This document shows positions 44,504-54,310 of a DNA stretch of 64,000 nt, piece after piece. Source of the DNA: Gemmatimonadaceae bacterium (GTDB lineage Bacteria; Gemmatimonadota; Gemmatimonadetes; Gemmatimonadales; Gemmatimonadaceae); contig JANYHT010000017.1 of NCBI GenBank assembly GCA_025358925.1, forward strand, positions 62,001 to 126,000, read 5' to 3'. The first letter of the stretch is position 1; every line of letters starts with the position of its first letter. The notes under the pieces are model-generated. The model was not told the origin of the DNA. It worked only from the letters and a program-made list of their open reading frames with translations, and searched no databases. The translations under genes were made by a program, and so were the position numbers.

Positions 44504-45186
44504 GGTTGTTGTGCCGGATTGTATCCGCGCACCCCGGCGAAGTAGCCGCGAAAGCGTGCGATGCCGACAGCGGCATCATCTTCGGTGGCCATGGCAGTTG
44601 GCCCGAGGCGAACAACTTTGCGTTCCCAATCAAGCGCCACGCAGCATATCGGCACACCAGCGGCTTTTGCTACATGCCAAAATCCACTGCGCCATCCACT
44701 CACCTTTTTTCGTGTACCCTCTGGAGCGAGCACGAGTACGAATGCTTCGCGCAAATGAAACACGTGCACCGATTGTTCGACAACGTTTTGTCGATTGTGT
44801 CGGTCGACAGGGACGCCGCCGTTCGCACGCATGAACCAGCCAAGCGGCGGGCGAAACAACGTGTCCTTCCCAAGCCAGCCGGCATTCAGCCCCAAGGCCC
44901 ATTTGGATAAAAGGCCGATGAGGAAATCCCAATTCGACGTGTGCGGCGCGACGATCACGACAAACCGCGGCAGGTTTGGCATCGCGCCTTCAAATCGCCA
45001 CCCCGCGATTTGCAGGCCCCACTGACCGATACGGCGCAGCAGAGTACCGCGCGATTGCGGAATACGCGGACCGAGACGCCACGCACTACCCGCATGCGGT
45101 GCGCCGGTCACGGGATGCTCGAATGTCGTGTCGACAGGAGCTGGTAGCGTGGGGACGCTGGCGAGGTGTGTGCTCATCGCGTTCAT
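44500..45186 (-). CDS. 1-acyl-glycerol-3-phosphate acyltransferase-like protein
   Basis: Protein of 228 aa. HTSNWD (His-x4-Asp) and [26 protein letters not shown] are the catalytic and acceptor motifs of the PlsC/lysophospholipid acyltransferase family. There is no clear membrane helix apart from weak hydrophobicity around 80-105. It may transfer an acyl chain to a lysophospholipid, ornithine lipid or lipid A-like acceptor. In-frame ATGs at 45195, 45186 and 45177 compete and none has a good SD. It overlaps the downstream DUF5916 gene by 4 bases and is divergent from the msrB remnant. Confidence 0.8.
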   Translation of the reverse strand: MNAMSTHLASVPTLPAPVDTTFEHPVTGAPHAGSAWRLGPRIPQSRGTLLRRIGQWGLQIAGWRFEGAMPNLPRFVVIVAPHTSNWDFLIGLLSKWALGLNAGWLGKDTLFRPPLGWFMRANGGVPVDRHNRQNVVEQSVHVFHLREAFVLVLAPEGTRKKVSGWRSGFWHVAKAAGVPICCVALDWERKVVRLGPTAMATEDDAAVGIARFRGYFAGVRGYNPAQQP

Positions 45187-45193
45187 TTGACGC

Positions 45194-45390
45194 ATGATCG
45201 AGAAGATACGCAAGACCACCGAACAATGGGCTGCCGGTCTGACTGCGGAGCAATTCCGCGTGGCACGCGAACGGAGGTTCACTGCGCGCGCTGCGAGGCC
45301 CACCTGGGGCAGCGCTTCGATGACGGACCCGCTCCGACACGCCTGCGCGATTGCATAAATTCTGCGTCGCTGACTTTTGTCGCCGCGACG
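45194..45390 (+). pseudogene. msrB: Decayed msrB (methionine-R-sulfoxide reductase B) remnant
   Basis: Two parts of an MsrB lie in different frames with the middle missing. From the ATG at 45194 the first frame gives [20 protein letters not shown] then FRVARER, the MsrB N-terminus. Right after this the frame one base earlier continues [20 protein letters not shown] then [16 protein letters not shown], the MsrB C-terminus with the catalytic Cys of the CINSAS motif. About 60-65 central residues, including the first zinc CxxC and the FDSGCGWPSF region, are gone. The original ends share a short ACGGAG-like sequence, so a microhomology deletion is likely. The product would not be functional. Confidence 0.78.
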
Positions 45391-45457
45391 GCTCATCACC
45401 CTGCTCCTTCGGCTCTTCCACTCGACCAGATGAATACTGTCAACTTCGGGGTTGTTG

Positions 45458-46402
45458 ATGAGGCTCGCTAAGTGCGTCCGGTCTCTGTGCACAGCAGTGA
45501 TGCTGCTCCTGATGATCAACACGGCCCGTGCGCACGCGCAGCGGCTTGGCGAAGGTCCGTTGGTGCTGCGCGTACCGTCGAGCGCGAGACTGGCGGCGAT
45601 GGCGAACGCCGGGATCGCGTCAAGCGACGGTGATGCTTTTTTGTACAACCCAGGCATGTTGTCCGTGGCGCGTGGTATGGCCGCCTCCGTACAACGTTAC
45701 GGATCAAATGGCACGGCAGGGGCAATCGGCAATGTCACGACCAGTGGCTCACTCACGCTCGGCGTTGGCGCGCAATTTGTGGATTGGCGCGCGCCCGCCA
45801 ATACCTCCTACGCCAATGCGGTGCGTTACGCCCCCGCGCGATTGAGCGATAGCGGCGCGGTCGCCGCGTCGAGCAGCGCATTTACGTTAGGCATTGGTCG
45901 CACGATTAAAGGCTATCGGATCGGCGTAAATATCAAGTATGTGGAAGATCGATTTGGTGCGGCGCACGATGGCGCAGTGGCGTTTGACGTTGGTGCAATG
46001 CTGTCCGTTGGTGCAGGGACGTTGGCCTTCACCGCACAAAACCTCGGTGCGGGATTGCGCCTTGGTGGAAGCGATGGTCCGTTGCCGCGTCGCGTAGGGA
46101 TTGGGTATGGCACGGGGCTGCTGTCGATGTTTGAGCATTGGGATCTCGGAGCGCAGATGCAACTCACGCTCGAAAACAATTGGTTCGTGCGACCGGCTGG
46201 CGGTGTTGAATTTGGGTATGTCCCAATCGAAGGCGTGTCACTCGTGATGCGCGCGGGACTGCGGTTGCCGCGTGAGCGTGACGAGTCGCTAGTCACCGGT
46301 GGATTGGGCATTGTGTTCGACCGTATTTCGGTGGACTACGCGGCCGAACCATTTCGGGGCGGTCGACCCGTGTCACATCGGGTGGGCGTGAGGCTGCGAT
46401 AG
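45458..46402 (+). CDS. PorV/UPF0164-like outer-membrane protein
   Basis: Protein of 314 aa with a signal peptide ([28 protein letters not shown]). The mature start [30 protein letters not shown] fits the N-terminus of PorV/PorQ-like barrels of the FadL superfamily (seen in parts as [12 protein letters not shown] and [11 protein letters not shown]). The remainder alternates Gly-rich strands and ends in Leu-Arg. It is probably an outer-membrane barrel or secretion accessory. Two TTG codons directly precede the ATG in frame and are not used in this call. It ends 6 bases from the convergent sigma-factor stop. Confidence 0.78.
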   Translation: MRLAKCVRSLCTAVMLLLMINTARAHAQRLGEGPLVLRVPSSARLAAMANAGIASSDGDAFLYNPGMLSVARGMAASVQRYGSNGTAGAIGNVTTSGSLTLGVGAQFVDWRAPANTSYANAVRYAPARLSDSGAVAASSSAFTLGIGRTIKGYRIGVNIKYVEDRFGAAHDGAVAFDVGAMLSVGAGTLAFTAQNLGAGLRLGGSDGPLPRRVGIGYGTGLLSMFEHWDLGAQMQLTLENNWFVRPAGGVEFGYVPIEGVSLVMRAGLRLPRERDESLVTGGLGIVFDRISVDYAAEPFRGGRPVSHRVGVRLR

Positions 46403-46408
46403 GAGAAA

Positions 46409-47005
46409 CTAGTCGGCGTCTGGCATCCACTGCGCGAGACGCTCACGCAGCATACGCAGCGCGCGACTCATATTGGCTTCAACCGCTTTTACTGACACGT
46501 TCAGCGCCTCGGCGATTTCGCTGTAGCGCATGTTCCGTTCACGGCTCATGACAAACACTTCGCGGGTGCGCGGTGGGAGATCAGCAATCGCCTTCGTGAG
46601 TGCGGCGGCAAGTTCGCCAGCATCGAGAGCCGCATCGGCTCGTTCTGCGGGCTCAGACAGCGCTTCCACGTACACCGCGCTCTTTTTTTGCACTTGTAAG
46701 TGGCGCAGATGGTTCAGTGCGCGATTGCGAACGGCCTGCATGAGATAACCGGCAACGCTGCTCTCGGGTGCCAGCGTTTCGCGACGACGCCAGAATTCAA
46801 GAAACACGTCCTGCGATAGCTCCTCGGCGATTCCGGGATCGTGCAGCACTCGATTGGCCGAGCGAACGACAGGTTCGTACCATTGACGAAAGATTTCGTC
46901 GAACGCCGCGTGATCGCCATCGCGGAGTCGGGCGAGTTGGTCGTGATCGTTCACGAAGCGGTTTGAGGTGGCGGCAAGCGCGGAGGAGTGAGAAGGGTCG
47001 GGCAC
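46409..47005 (-). CDS. ECF sigma factor of the FecI-like signalling set
   Basis: Protein of 198 aa. Region 2: DHAAFDEIFRQWYEPVVRSANRV then IAEELSQDVFLEFWRRR. Region 4: LPPRTREVFVMSRERNMRYSEIAEALNVSVKAVEANMSRALRML. This region 4 is the type found beside FecR and TonB receptors. No in-frame ATG exists between 47095 and the conserved part. The GTG at 47005 is chosen; the GTG at 46954 is another option. It is divergent from fecR, whereas fecI-fecR pairs usually run the same way. The shared gap holds TATACT at 47025-47030. Confidence 0.88.
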   Translation of the reverse strand: MPDPSHSSALAATSNRFVNDHDQLARLRDGDHAAFDEIFRQWYEPVVRSANRVLHDPGIAEELSQDVFLEFWRRRETLAPESSVAGYLMQAVRNRALNHLRHLQVQKKSAVYVEALSEPAERADAALDAGELAAALTKAIADLPPRTREVFVMSRERNMRYSEIAEALNVSVKAVEANMSRALRMLRERLAQWMPDAD

Positions 47006-47072
47006 CGGACCCGCCGATACGAGGTATACTACAACACATGTCGCCCCCGCCGCGTGGGGGTAGGGTGGTGCG

Positions 47073-48164
47073 ATGTTTCCGTGTTCCCAGAGCATGCAGA
47101 ACGAATCTCAGCCGCAGCGAACTAGCAACGACAACGCCGATTGGGACGCGATTGGCCGCTTCGTCGCGGGAGAGAGCGATCCTGCCGAAGCGTTGATCGT
47201 CGAGGCGTGGCTGATGCATCATTCGTTGGACGCGGAAGTGGTGCGGCTCGTACAGGCGCGTGCGGCCCGCTTTGCCGCGCAGGATTACGTTCGCGTCGAT
47301 ATCGATGGCGCCCTATCTCGGGTGCGCGGCAGGATAGCCGATGAGACGCCGCGCCTGACTGTGGTGCGAGGCGGTGTAGTGGGACACTCGTCCGCGAAGG
47401 CGAGCTGGCTGCGTTCGTGGCGCAGCGCGGCGGTTGTGGCGGCGGCCGGTGTGGCCATGTATGTGGGCGTGACACGATGGGAAGGGCGCCGCGCGATGGT
47501 CGATGCGACAGTGTTCGCCACGAACGTCGGAGCGCGTGATTCTCTCACGTTATCGGATGGTACGCACGTTATTCTTGCACCCGGATCACGATTAACTGTT
47601 GCGGCGGGCTACGGTGCGTCCACGCGCGAAGTCACGCTGGACGGCGCGGCGTTCTTCGACGTACAGCACGATGCGCGGCATCCGTTTATGGTGCGCGCGC
47701 GGGGCACACAAATTCGCGATATTGGTACCGCATTTTCGGTGAATACTGATGCAAGTGGCGGTGTCGCGGTTGCTGTCATGCACGGTATCGTGGCGCTCCG
47801 TGATTCGACGGCGGGCGCGGCATCGGCGGTCGAACTGCACGCAGGTGATCGCGGCGTGGTGCGCGGCGGCGCGATTGCGGTTGCGCGCGGTATCGTAACG
47901 GTCGATGACATTGCTTGGACGCGCGGACATCTGACCTATCGTGATGCTCCGTTGACGGAGGTGCAAGCGGATCTCCAACGCTGGTACGGAATCGATCTAC
48001 GCGTAATCGACGCGACGTTGTTGCAGCGCACGGTGAACGGCACCAACCCCGGTGATTCGGCGGCCGCGACCGTAAAGTGGATCGCACTTATCCTGGGCGC
48101 CGATGTCGTTCAACGCGGCGATACCGTCTTTCTTCAACTCGCGGGACACGGCACAACGCCCTGA
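47073..48164 (+). CDS. FecR-family anti-sigma factor
   Basis: Protein of 363 aa from the ATG at 47073 (AGGGTGG seven to eight bases upstream). The ATG at 47094 (MQNESQPQR) is a good alternative. The N-terminal cytoplasmic part (DWDAIGRFVAGESDPAEALIVEAWL) fits sigma binding. A membrane helix lies at about 118-134 (AAVVAAAGVAMYVGV). The periplasmic FecR domain follows: LSDGTHVILAPGSRLTV and EVTLDGAAFFDVQHDARHPFMV. The C-terminal part (DAPLTEVQADLQRWYGIDLRV) contacts the receptor in known systems. It pairs with the receptor gene that begins 5 bases later. Confidence 0.92.
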   Translation: MFPCSQSMQNESQPQRTSNDNADWDAIGRFVAGESDPAEALIVEAWLMHHSLDAEVVRLVQARAARFAAQDYVRVDIDGALSRVRGRIADETPRLTVVRGGVVGHSSAKASWLRSWRSAAVVAAAGVAMYVGVTRWEGRRAMVDATVFATNVGARDSLTLSDGTHVILAPGSRLTVAAGYGASTREVTLDGAAFFDVQHDARHPFMVRARGTQIRDIGTAFSVNTDASGGVAVAVMHGIVALRDSTAGAASAVELHAGDRGVVRGGAIAVARGIVTVDDIAWTRGHLTYRDAPLTEVQADLQRWYGIDLRVIDATLLQRTVNGTNPGDSAAATVKWIALILGADVVQRGDTVFLQLAGHGTTP

Positions 48165-48169
48165 CGCGC

Positions 48170-50782
48170 ATGCGGGTAACCAGTGTGGTGCGGCGGTGCG
48201 TCGTCGCGGGCGCGATCACATTGTTGATCGTGCCCGCGGCGTCTGCGCGTGCGGATGATCCGGTGTGCGCGGCGCGCGTGTCGATTCCGGATCGCGCATC
48301 CCTGTGGGGTTCTCCGCTTGACCGCATTGTCTCTGTACGGCTCACCGATTCGCCATTACGTGAAGCGCTCGAACGCGTTGCTGCAGATGCGAAAGTTGAA
48401 CTCTCGTATAGCAACGAACTGCTGCCGCGCGACAAACGTATCTGTCTCGCTCTCGATCATGTGCCGATTGGTGCGGTGCTCGAAACATTACTTGCCGGAA
48501 CGACGCTGCGACCGGTGGTCATGGGTACGTCGCAGATTGTGCTTGCGCCATCGCGGAGCACTGCGGGTGTTGACATCGCACCGAATACGCGCCGCGCGAG
48601 CGTGCTGGATCGGGTTGTTGTCACTGGCACGCCGGACGGCGCATCGCAGCGCGGATCGCCATTTGCTCTCGACGTCATTGATGGCGCGACGTTGGCCAAG
48701 CAACGTGCCACGTCGCTCGGTGAAGCGCTCGATCTTGCGGTGCCCGGAATGTGGTCGTGGGCGACGAGTGCTGGTTCACTCTCGGCGCGGTATGGCAGTA
48801 TTCGTGGTGCGAGTTCGTTTGGTGTGAGCGCGCCAAAGATTTATCTCGATGGCATCGAAGTCGCGAACCCGTTGCTTATCACGCAACTCGATCCGTCTCG
48901 TGTCGAGCGCGTCGAAGTGATTCGGGGTCCGCAGGGAGCGGCGCTGTACGGCGCCGACGCGATCAGCGGTGTGGTGAACATCCTCACACGTCACGACGGC
49001 TCAGCCACTGGCGCCCCGCTGCTGCAGCTGTCGACGAATGCCGGACTGTCGTCGACGGCATACGCGCCGCGTGATGCGTTTGTGCAAGAGCATGCGCTGT
49101 CGCTGCGCGGCGGCACCGGTGATCGCACCTATGGTGTAGGCGTCACGCTCGGCACCGTTGGCGCGTATGTGCCGGGGGCATCCGAACGGCGTGTGCTCGC
49201 CGACGCCGATCTGCGGATGGTTCGTGCCAGCGCCGTGTTCACCGGTACCGCACGGCTGTCGTTGCAACGGGCAAATGCGAGCACGAATCTTATCTTCGGT
49301 GGGCTCGCACCGACGCTCTCCGTCGTGGCACACAACGATGAAGGACGTGACGTGCGGCAAATTGCTGCATCCGTGGCCGATTCGGCCCTGGGCCATCCGC
49401 CGTCAGACACGACGCGGTTTGCTGGCGATAGCGCGACAGGACAGGACATGTCTCAGTACACGGTTGGCGGAACCGTGTCGATGATGCCGTCGCTTCGATG
49501 GACCAACACAGTCATTGCGGGCGTCGACGGCTATCGCTTGCATGGATTTTCGAACGCGGGTTTGCCAACGCCTGCGTCATCGTTCACCGACTATGCGAAC
49601 GCGCAGGGCGGCGCTGATCGCGGTACGTTGCGGCTGCGATCCGTAGGCCGATTTGATGTCGCGAATCGCACTACAATGAATGTCACCTTCGCTGCTGAGC
49701 AGACGCTGACGAAGCAAGTCGACGACAACACCTTCGTTGCGGGAGCGGCGCGTGGCGCGCCGACCACCATCGCGCCGCCTGTACACGCTCCAACTTCCAC
49801 GTCGCTGCGCACAACGTGGACCAATAGTGTTGGTGTATCGGCGCAAGCGAACGTGGCGTGGCATGATGCAGTGTTTTTCGTCGCCGGCGGTCGTGTGGAG
49901 CGGAACACGGGCAGCACGCCCAACGCACAGCTCTCGTTGCTACCCATGCTTGGGGTTGCCTATGTTCACGATGTCAATGGCGTGGTGCTCAAATTGCGCA
50001 CCGCGTATGGCACCGGCATTCGTCCCGCGAACAGTTTGACGCGCGGCACCACATGGATGGCGCGTGCCGCGAACAGCACCACCGCTACGCTCCAACCAGA
50101 AACACAGTCGGGTACTGAATTGGGTGGCGACGTGCTTTTTGGTCGGGCGTTGTCGCTGCACGTGACGCGTTTCGATCAACGTGCATCTGGACTCATTCAA
50201 CCAGTTGCGTACACGAGCACGACGCCGACGGGCAACGGTCGTTGGGCGCGCACGGTCGCGTACACGTTGGAAAATGTTGGCGCGATCGACAACCACGGAT
50301 GGGAATTGCAAGGCGGGACGCAATTCAATCGACTCGCGCTGGCTGGCGCCGTCACGTTGGTCGAGAGTCGCGTGTCGCGTGTCGCTCGCGGATATGGCGG
50401 GGACTTGCGTGTCGGCGATCGCATGCTGGATGTGCCGGCGCGTACGGCGAGTCTAAACGCAACGTGGAACGCGGCGCGTTGGTCACTCACGACCGGCGTC
50501 ACACGCGCTGAAGACTGGGTCAGCTATGATCGCATTGCGATAGGTCGTGCGCTCGCTGAACAGGGCCATGAGCGCGATATCGGGGGGGCACGTCTGCGAG
50601 ATTTCTGGACCACGTACGGTGGCGTTACGCGCGTGCGTGCGAACGTGAGCTACCGGGTGCTTGGCGATCTCTCGGCGCTACTGGACGGCGAGAATTTACT
50701 GAATGTGCAGCGCGGATCGCCAGACAACGGGACGGTCACTGCGGGGCGGACGTTGACGTTCGGGTTGCGTACGACGTTTTAG
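48170..50782 (+). CDS. TonB-dependent receptor with STN signalling domain
   Basis: Protein of 870 aa with a signal peptide (to SARADD). Residues about 40-125 are a secretin/TonB short N-terminal (STN) domain (LTDSPLREALERVAADAKVELSYSN, VPIGAVLETLLAGTTLRP). That domain contacts the FecR protein in ligand-signalling receptors. A TonB plug follows at about 145-270 (ALDLAVPGMWSW, PKIYLDGIEVANP, VERVEVIRGPQGAALYGADAISGVVNIL in parts), then a 22-stranded-type barrel to the C-terminal Phe. No SusD-like gene follows. The cognate sigma and anti-sigma genes lie just upstream. The ligand is unknown. Confidence 0.9.
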   Translation: MRVTSVVRRCVVAGAITLLIVPAASARADDPVCAARVSIPDRASLWGSPLDRIVSVRLTDSPLREALERVAADAKVELSYSNELLPRDKRICLALDHVPIGAVLETLLAGTTLRPVVMGTSQIVLAPSRSTAGVDIAPNTRRASVLDRVVVTGTPDGASQRGSPFALDVIDGATLAKQRATSLGEALDLAVPGMWSWATSAGSLSARYGSIRGASSFGVSAPKIYLDGIEVANPLLITQLDPSRVERVEVIRGPQGAALYGADAISGVVNILTRHDGSATGAPLLQLSTNAGLSSTAYAPRDAFVQEHALSLRGGTGDRTYGVGVTLGTVGAYVPGASERRVLADADLRMVRASAVFTGTARLSLQRANASTNLIFGGLAPTLSVVAHNDEGRDVRQIAASVADSALGHPPSDTTRFAGDSATGQDMSQYTVGGTVSMMPSLRWTNTVIAGVDGYRLHGFSNAGLPTPASSFTDYANAQGGADRGTLRLRSVGRFDVANRTTMNVTFAAEQTLTKQVDDNTFVAGAARGAPTTIAPPVHAPTSTSLRTTWTNSVGVSAQANVAWHDAVFFVAGGRVERNTGSTPNAQLSLLPMLGVAYVHDVNGVVLKLRTAYGTGIRPANSLTRGTTWMARAANSTTATLQPETQSGTELGGDVLFGRALSLHVTRFDQRASGLIQPVAYTSTTPTGNGRWARTVAYTLENVGAIDNHGWELQGGTQFNRLALAGAVTLVESRVSRVARGYGGDLRVGDRMLDVPARTASLNATWNAARWSLTTGVTRAEDWVSYDRIAIGRALAEQGHERDIGGARLRDFWTTYGGVTRVRANVSYRVLGDLSALLDGENLLNVQRGSPDNGTVTAGRTLTFGLRTTF

Positions 50783-50803
50783 TCGCGCACGGAAGCGTTG
50801 CGC

Positions 50804-52759
50804 TTAGCGCCCCGTCACACCAACATCATCGAGCATGATCGCACCGACGCGCTTGAGATCAAACACGAGGCGGATTGCGCGTAGCGACGACGGATCGAAC
50901 GCTGCGTTGGCCTTCACAAACGCGTCTGCTGGCAGCAAGTACGTTTGCATCACTGGTTCGGCCAATGTCGGAAAATTTGTTTTGTCCTTTCCCGCGCGCC
51001 GATAGATATAGCTTTCGAGCGGACGACGCACTTCACCAAACGCCGACAACGGAAGTCGCGCAAGATGTCCTGCGGCGTCTTCCATCTCGATAGTGAAATC
51101 GGCCGACGTGGAGTCTTTCGGTGGTTTGAGCTTCGCGCGGGCCTTCGCGGCTTTCGCGGCACTGTCGCTGGCGGGTGTTCGCGCGACTTTGCCTTTGGAC
51201 TTGGACGCACTGTCTGACTTGGCGGCCGTATCGCGCGGCAACTTGCGCGGCCCGGGGGTTTGATCGGTCGCGCCGATGGTCATCAAAAACGTGCTCGTGC
51301 TCCCGACATGCCACGCCGTGCGAAGTGAATCGGGGACGCTGATCGTGTAACGCGCGGGCGCACGTACCTTGGTGGTGTCTTTGCCAATTGGTGTGTTGTT
51401 CCAGCCCAGTGTGGCGACGTTGCTACGAAAAGTGCCGCCGCGCGCGCGTGCAGGTACATCGTTCTCCTTCCACAGTGAGAGCGAATCGGCGGTGATGCGT
51501 ACACCAGGCGCGGTGCCGGTTGACACGTCTACGTCTTCATCAAACGTGGCGAGATAGTGCGACTTCGCGTCGCCGTACCGTTGCAGATACATCGTGGGCG
51601 GCAGCCAATTACCAGCGCTCCGATGATCGCGGAAGATCGCGCGATACTCGTCTTTCCCGTGTAATGTTGCCTCAAGAAACCCACCGATCACGACGCGTCC
51701 AAACTGGCGCTGCTGCTCACCGGGAATAAGCGCCTTGAGATTGAGCGAGCGCACTGAGTAATCGCCGTTATCATGATTATTCCACACCGTGTTCCACTGT
51801 CCATGATTGGCGCGGTACATCCAAATGGCGCTCTTGAACATGTTGCTTGGTGCGGTGAATCGGAAACGGTTGTACTGCGAGAGTCCACTAAATGACGACA
51901 CATCGCCATCGTGCGAGCCGTGAATGACGAGATAGTTGTAGTCGGCCACCGGCGTTGGCTGGTCGGCCGGTCGATATTGGCCGTCTACTGGAGCGATGGC
52001 GACGATGGCCTTGATATCAAAATTGAAATTGAACTTCTGTGTGGCGTCGTCCGGGTAATTTGGCAGGCGATTAAATGCGCCGGCGATGGAGACCGCTTCA
52101 CCGCCCCGCGAATGCCCCATGAGGCCGATGCGCGCCATGTCAATTTTGTGAAACAGCGGCTTGCCAGCGCTGTCGTTGAGCGAACGAAACGCTTCAAGAT
52201 GCTTAAGCAACATCCAACCGCGCGCATCGTTCTCGCCGCGTAAACCACCATTCAGAAAATTCTCGTCGATCGACGCGAGTATAAACCCGCGCGACGCGAG
52301 GAGTTCGCCGAGCCATTGGTAACCGGGGTCGGAGAAATCTTTCATGTCGTGATTGCCGTGCACAACGAGTACGAGCGGGAACGGTCCGTCGCCTTCCGGA
52401 TACCAAACGCGCGCGTTAAGCGGAAATTTGGTGTTGTCGAAGCCCCAATATTTCTTTCGACTTTTCGCGACATCTGGCTCGGCCTTGGCGTAAGGCGATG
52501 CGTCGACCGTGCGCGTTTTGTAAGTCAGTGAATCACGATATTCGGGGCGACGTGTGTCGCCGCCGCTTCCGTAATACAGTTTCTTCACCGTGAAGCTGCC
52601 CTTCTCGCCCGGATTCGGCGCGGTGATGGTGCGATGCGCGAGTACACGATCTGCATCATTAGGCGCGAGCGTGAGCGGCTGTACGCAGCCAGATCCCACA
52701 AGGACCAGTATCGCGAGAACGAAAGGGCGGGGAACGGTATGACCGCGGGAAGCGCGCAT
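50804..52759 (-). CDS. Exported alpha/beta hydrolase lipoprotein
   Basis: Protein of 651 aa from the ATG at 52759; an in-frame ATG at 52789 gives a longer form. The leader ends in LVLVGSGCVQ, a lipobox. The hydrolase domain (about 130-430) has PLVLVVHGNHDMKDF for the oxyanion region and GLMGHSRGGEAV for the nucleophile elbow. The C-terminal half carries a Lys/Ala/Ser-rich low-complexity stretch (SDSASKSKGK, AKAAKARAKLK) and a beta-rich end. It is likely an envelope esterase or peptidase. It ends 21 bases from the convergent TonB receptor gene and may act on the same nutrient (inference from position only). Confidence 0.78.
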   Translation of the reverse strand: MRASRGHTVPRPFVLAILVLVGSGCVQPLTLAPNDADRVLAHRTITAPNPGEKGSFTVKKLYYGSGGDTRRPEYRDSLTYKTRTVDASPYAKAEPDVAKSRKKYWGFDNTKFPLNARVWYPEGDGPFPLVLVVHGNHDMKDFSDPGYQWLGELLASRGFILASIDENFLNGGLRGENDARGWMLLKHLEAFRSLNDSAGKPLFHKIDMARIGLMGHSRGGEAVSIAGAFNRLPNYPDDATQKFNFNFDIKAIVAIAPVDGQYRPADQPTPVADYNYLVIHGSHDGDVSSFSGLSQYNRFRFTAPSNMFKSAIWMYRANHGQWNTVWNNHDNGDYSVRSLNLKALIPGEQQRQFGRVVIGGFLEATLHGKDEYRAIFRDHRSAGNWLPPTMYLQRYGDAKSHYLATFDEDVDVSTGTAPGVRITADSLSLWKENDVPARARGGTFRSNVATLGWNNTPIGKDTTKVRAPARYTISVPDSLRTAWHVGSTSTFLMTIGATDQTPGPRKLPRDTAAKSDSASKSKGKVARTPASDSAAKAAKARAKLKPPKDSTSADFTIEMEDAAGHLARLPLSAFGEVRRPLESYIYRRAGKDKTNFPTLAEPVMQTYLLPADAFVKANAAFDPSSLRAIRLVFDLKRVGAIMLDDVGVTGR

Positions 52760-52875
52760 TTGAGCGGGAGCGAGGGCAGAAGGCATCACTTGGGGACGTT
52801 ACGGGCTCGCGCTCGCTTGCGCCACGGCACGACCTGCTCTCGCGCGCTCCCCACCACGGCACCATCTTCGAGCAC

Positions 52876-54240
52876 ATGGACCGTCGCCATTTTGTCACTG
52901 CGTTGGCTGGAGTCTCGGCCGCCCCCGCTGTTGCCGCTGCTGCGGCGCCGACGTTCGCGTCCGGCGCTATTCGTCGCCTCCTTGATGCCGCCGATGTAGC
53001 GAAGAGTCGCGGCGTGCTGTTATTGGACCCGCACGCCGAGCGTTGGCGAGGCAGTGCGTCGCAGGATACGGCGTTTGCGAGCGACGAAGACTTTTGGGAG
53101 CCGATTCAGCGCGCGTTCGACTTGGATCGAACGTGGATCAACCTGAATAACGGCGGTTGCTCGCCCGCACCATCGCACGTGATGGAGCAGATGTTTCGCG
53201 ATCTACGCTACTCCAACGAGTTGCCCGTGATTCAGATGTGGCGCGACTTGGAACCGCGCATCGAGATCGTGCGTCGCGAACTCGCAACAGAGTTTGGGTG
53301 CGACGCGGAGGAGATGGCGATCACGCGCAATGCCACTGAAGCGCTGACCGCCGTGATTTTCGGTATGGACCTGAAGGCCGGTGATGAGGTGATCATCAGC
53401 AACCAAAACTATCCACGTATGGTGAGTGCGTGGCGTCAGCGTGTGCGGCGCGACGGCATCGTGTTGAAAGAGATCTCGTTTCCCGTTCCAACGACATCAC
53501 CGCACGTGATCGTGGACAAGTTTTCCGCAGCAATCACGCCACGCACTAAGGTGATGGAGTTTACCCACATCACGAACCTCACTGGACAAATTTTGCCTGT
53601 GCGTGAGTTGGTCGCTTTGGCGCGCGCGAACCATATCGAAGCCGTCGTCGACGGCGCGCATGCATTCGCGCAATTTCCGTTTAAACGCGACGACCTTGAT
53701 GTGGACTACTACGGAACGAGTTTGCACAAATGGTTGCTCGCACCGATTGGCACCGGATTTCTGTACGTGCGCAAATCAAAAATTAAATCGATTTGGCCGT
53801 TGATTGGGGCAACGGCGGATCAAGACGACAACATTCGGAAGTTTGAAGAGATTGGTACACATCCCGCGGCGAACCACAACGCGATTGCGGTCTCGCTGGC
53901 CTTTCATCGCGCGATCGGTGCGGGGCGCAAGTTTGCGCGCTTGGTGTATCTACGGGATCGGTGGGCGAATCGATTGCTCGCCGAGGGGAACGGTCGCGTG
54001 AAGCTGCTCACGCCAATGCATTCAGCGTGGGGAGGAGGGATTGGTAACTTTTCTGTTGACGGCCTTGATCCGGTAAAGCTTGGTGGGTGGCTGCACGGAC
54101 AACATCGCGTGGTGCAAACGCCCATTGTGCATCCCGAGTTTGGCGGGATCCGTGTTACGCCCAACGTGTATACCACGCTGGACGAGATTGATCGCTTCAG
54201 CGAATTGGTGTTGCGCGCGATGAAGTCTGGTGTTGGTTGA
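52876..54240 (+). CDS. Tat-exported class V aminotransferase-fold protein
   Basis: Protein of 454 aa. The N-terminus MDRRHFVTALAGVSAAPAVA is a twin-arginine-type signal (RRxF followed by a weakly hydrophobic stretch). The body is the class V PLP fold: NNGGCSPAPSHVMEQ, TRNATEALTAVIFG, THITNLTGQILPVRELVALA, VVDGAHAFAQFPF, and SLHKWLLAP with the PLP-binding Lys285. It resembles isopenicillin-N epimerase and cysteine-lyase-like enzymes. A PLP enzyme folded before export would explain the Tat signal. The substrate is unknown. A fully cytoplasmic protein cannot be excluded. Confidence 0.85.
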   Translation: MDRRHFVTALAGVSAAPAVAAAAAPTFASGAIRRLLDAADVAKSRGVLLLDPHAERWRGSASQDTAFASDEDFWEPIQRAFDLDRTWINLNNGGCSPAPSHVMEQMFRDLRYSNELPVIQMWRDLEPRIEIVRRELATEFGCDAEEMAITRNATEALTAVIFGMDLKAGDEVIISNQNYPRMVSAWRQRVRRDGIVLKEISFPVPTTSPHVIVDKFSAAITPRTKVMEFTHITNLTGQILPVRELVALARANHIEAVVDGAHAFAQFPFKRDDLDVDYYGTSLHKWLLAPIGTGFLYVRKSKIKSIWPLIGATADQDDNIRKFEEIGTHPAANHNAIAVSLAFHRAIGAGRKFARLVYLRDRWANRLLAEGNGRVKLLTPMHSAWGGGIGNFSVDGLDPVKLGGWLHGQHRVVQTPIVHPEFGGIRVTPNVYTTLDEIDRFSELVLRAMKSGVG

Positions 54241-54310
54241 GAGTTTTTTGTTAGCGCGCGTGTACAGTGTTTTCCGTACAATGTTTTCTCGCTTTCCTTC
54301 GGTTACGTTC

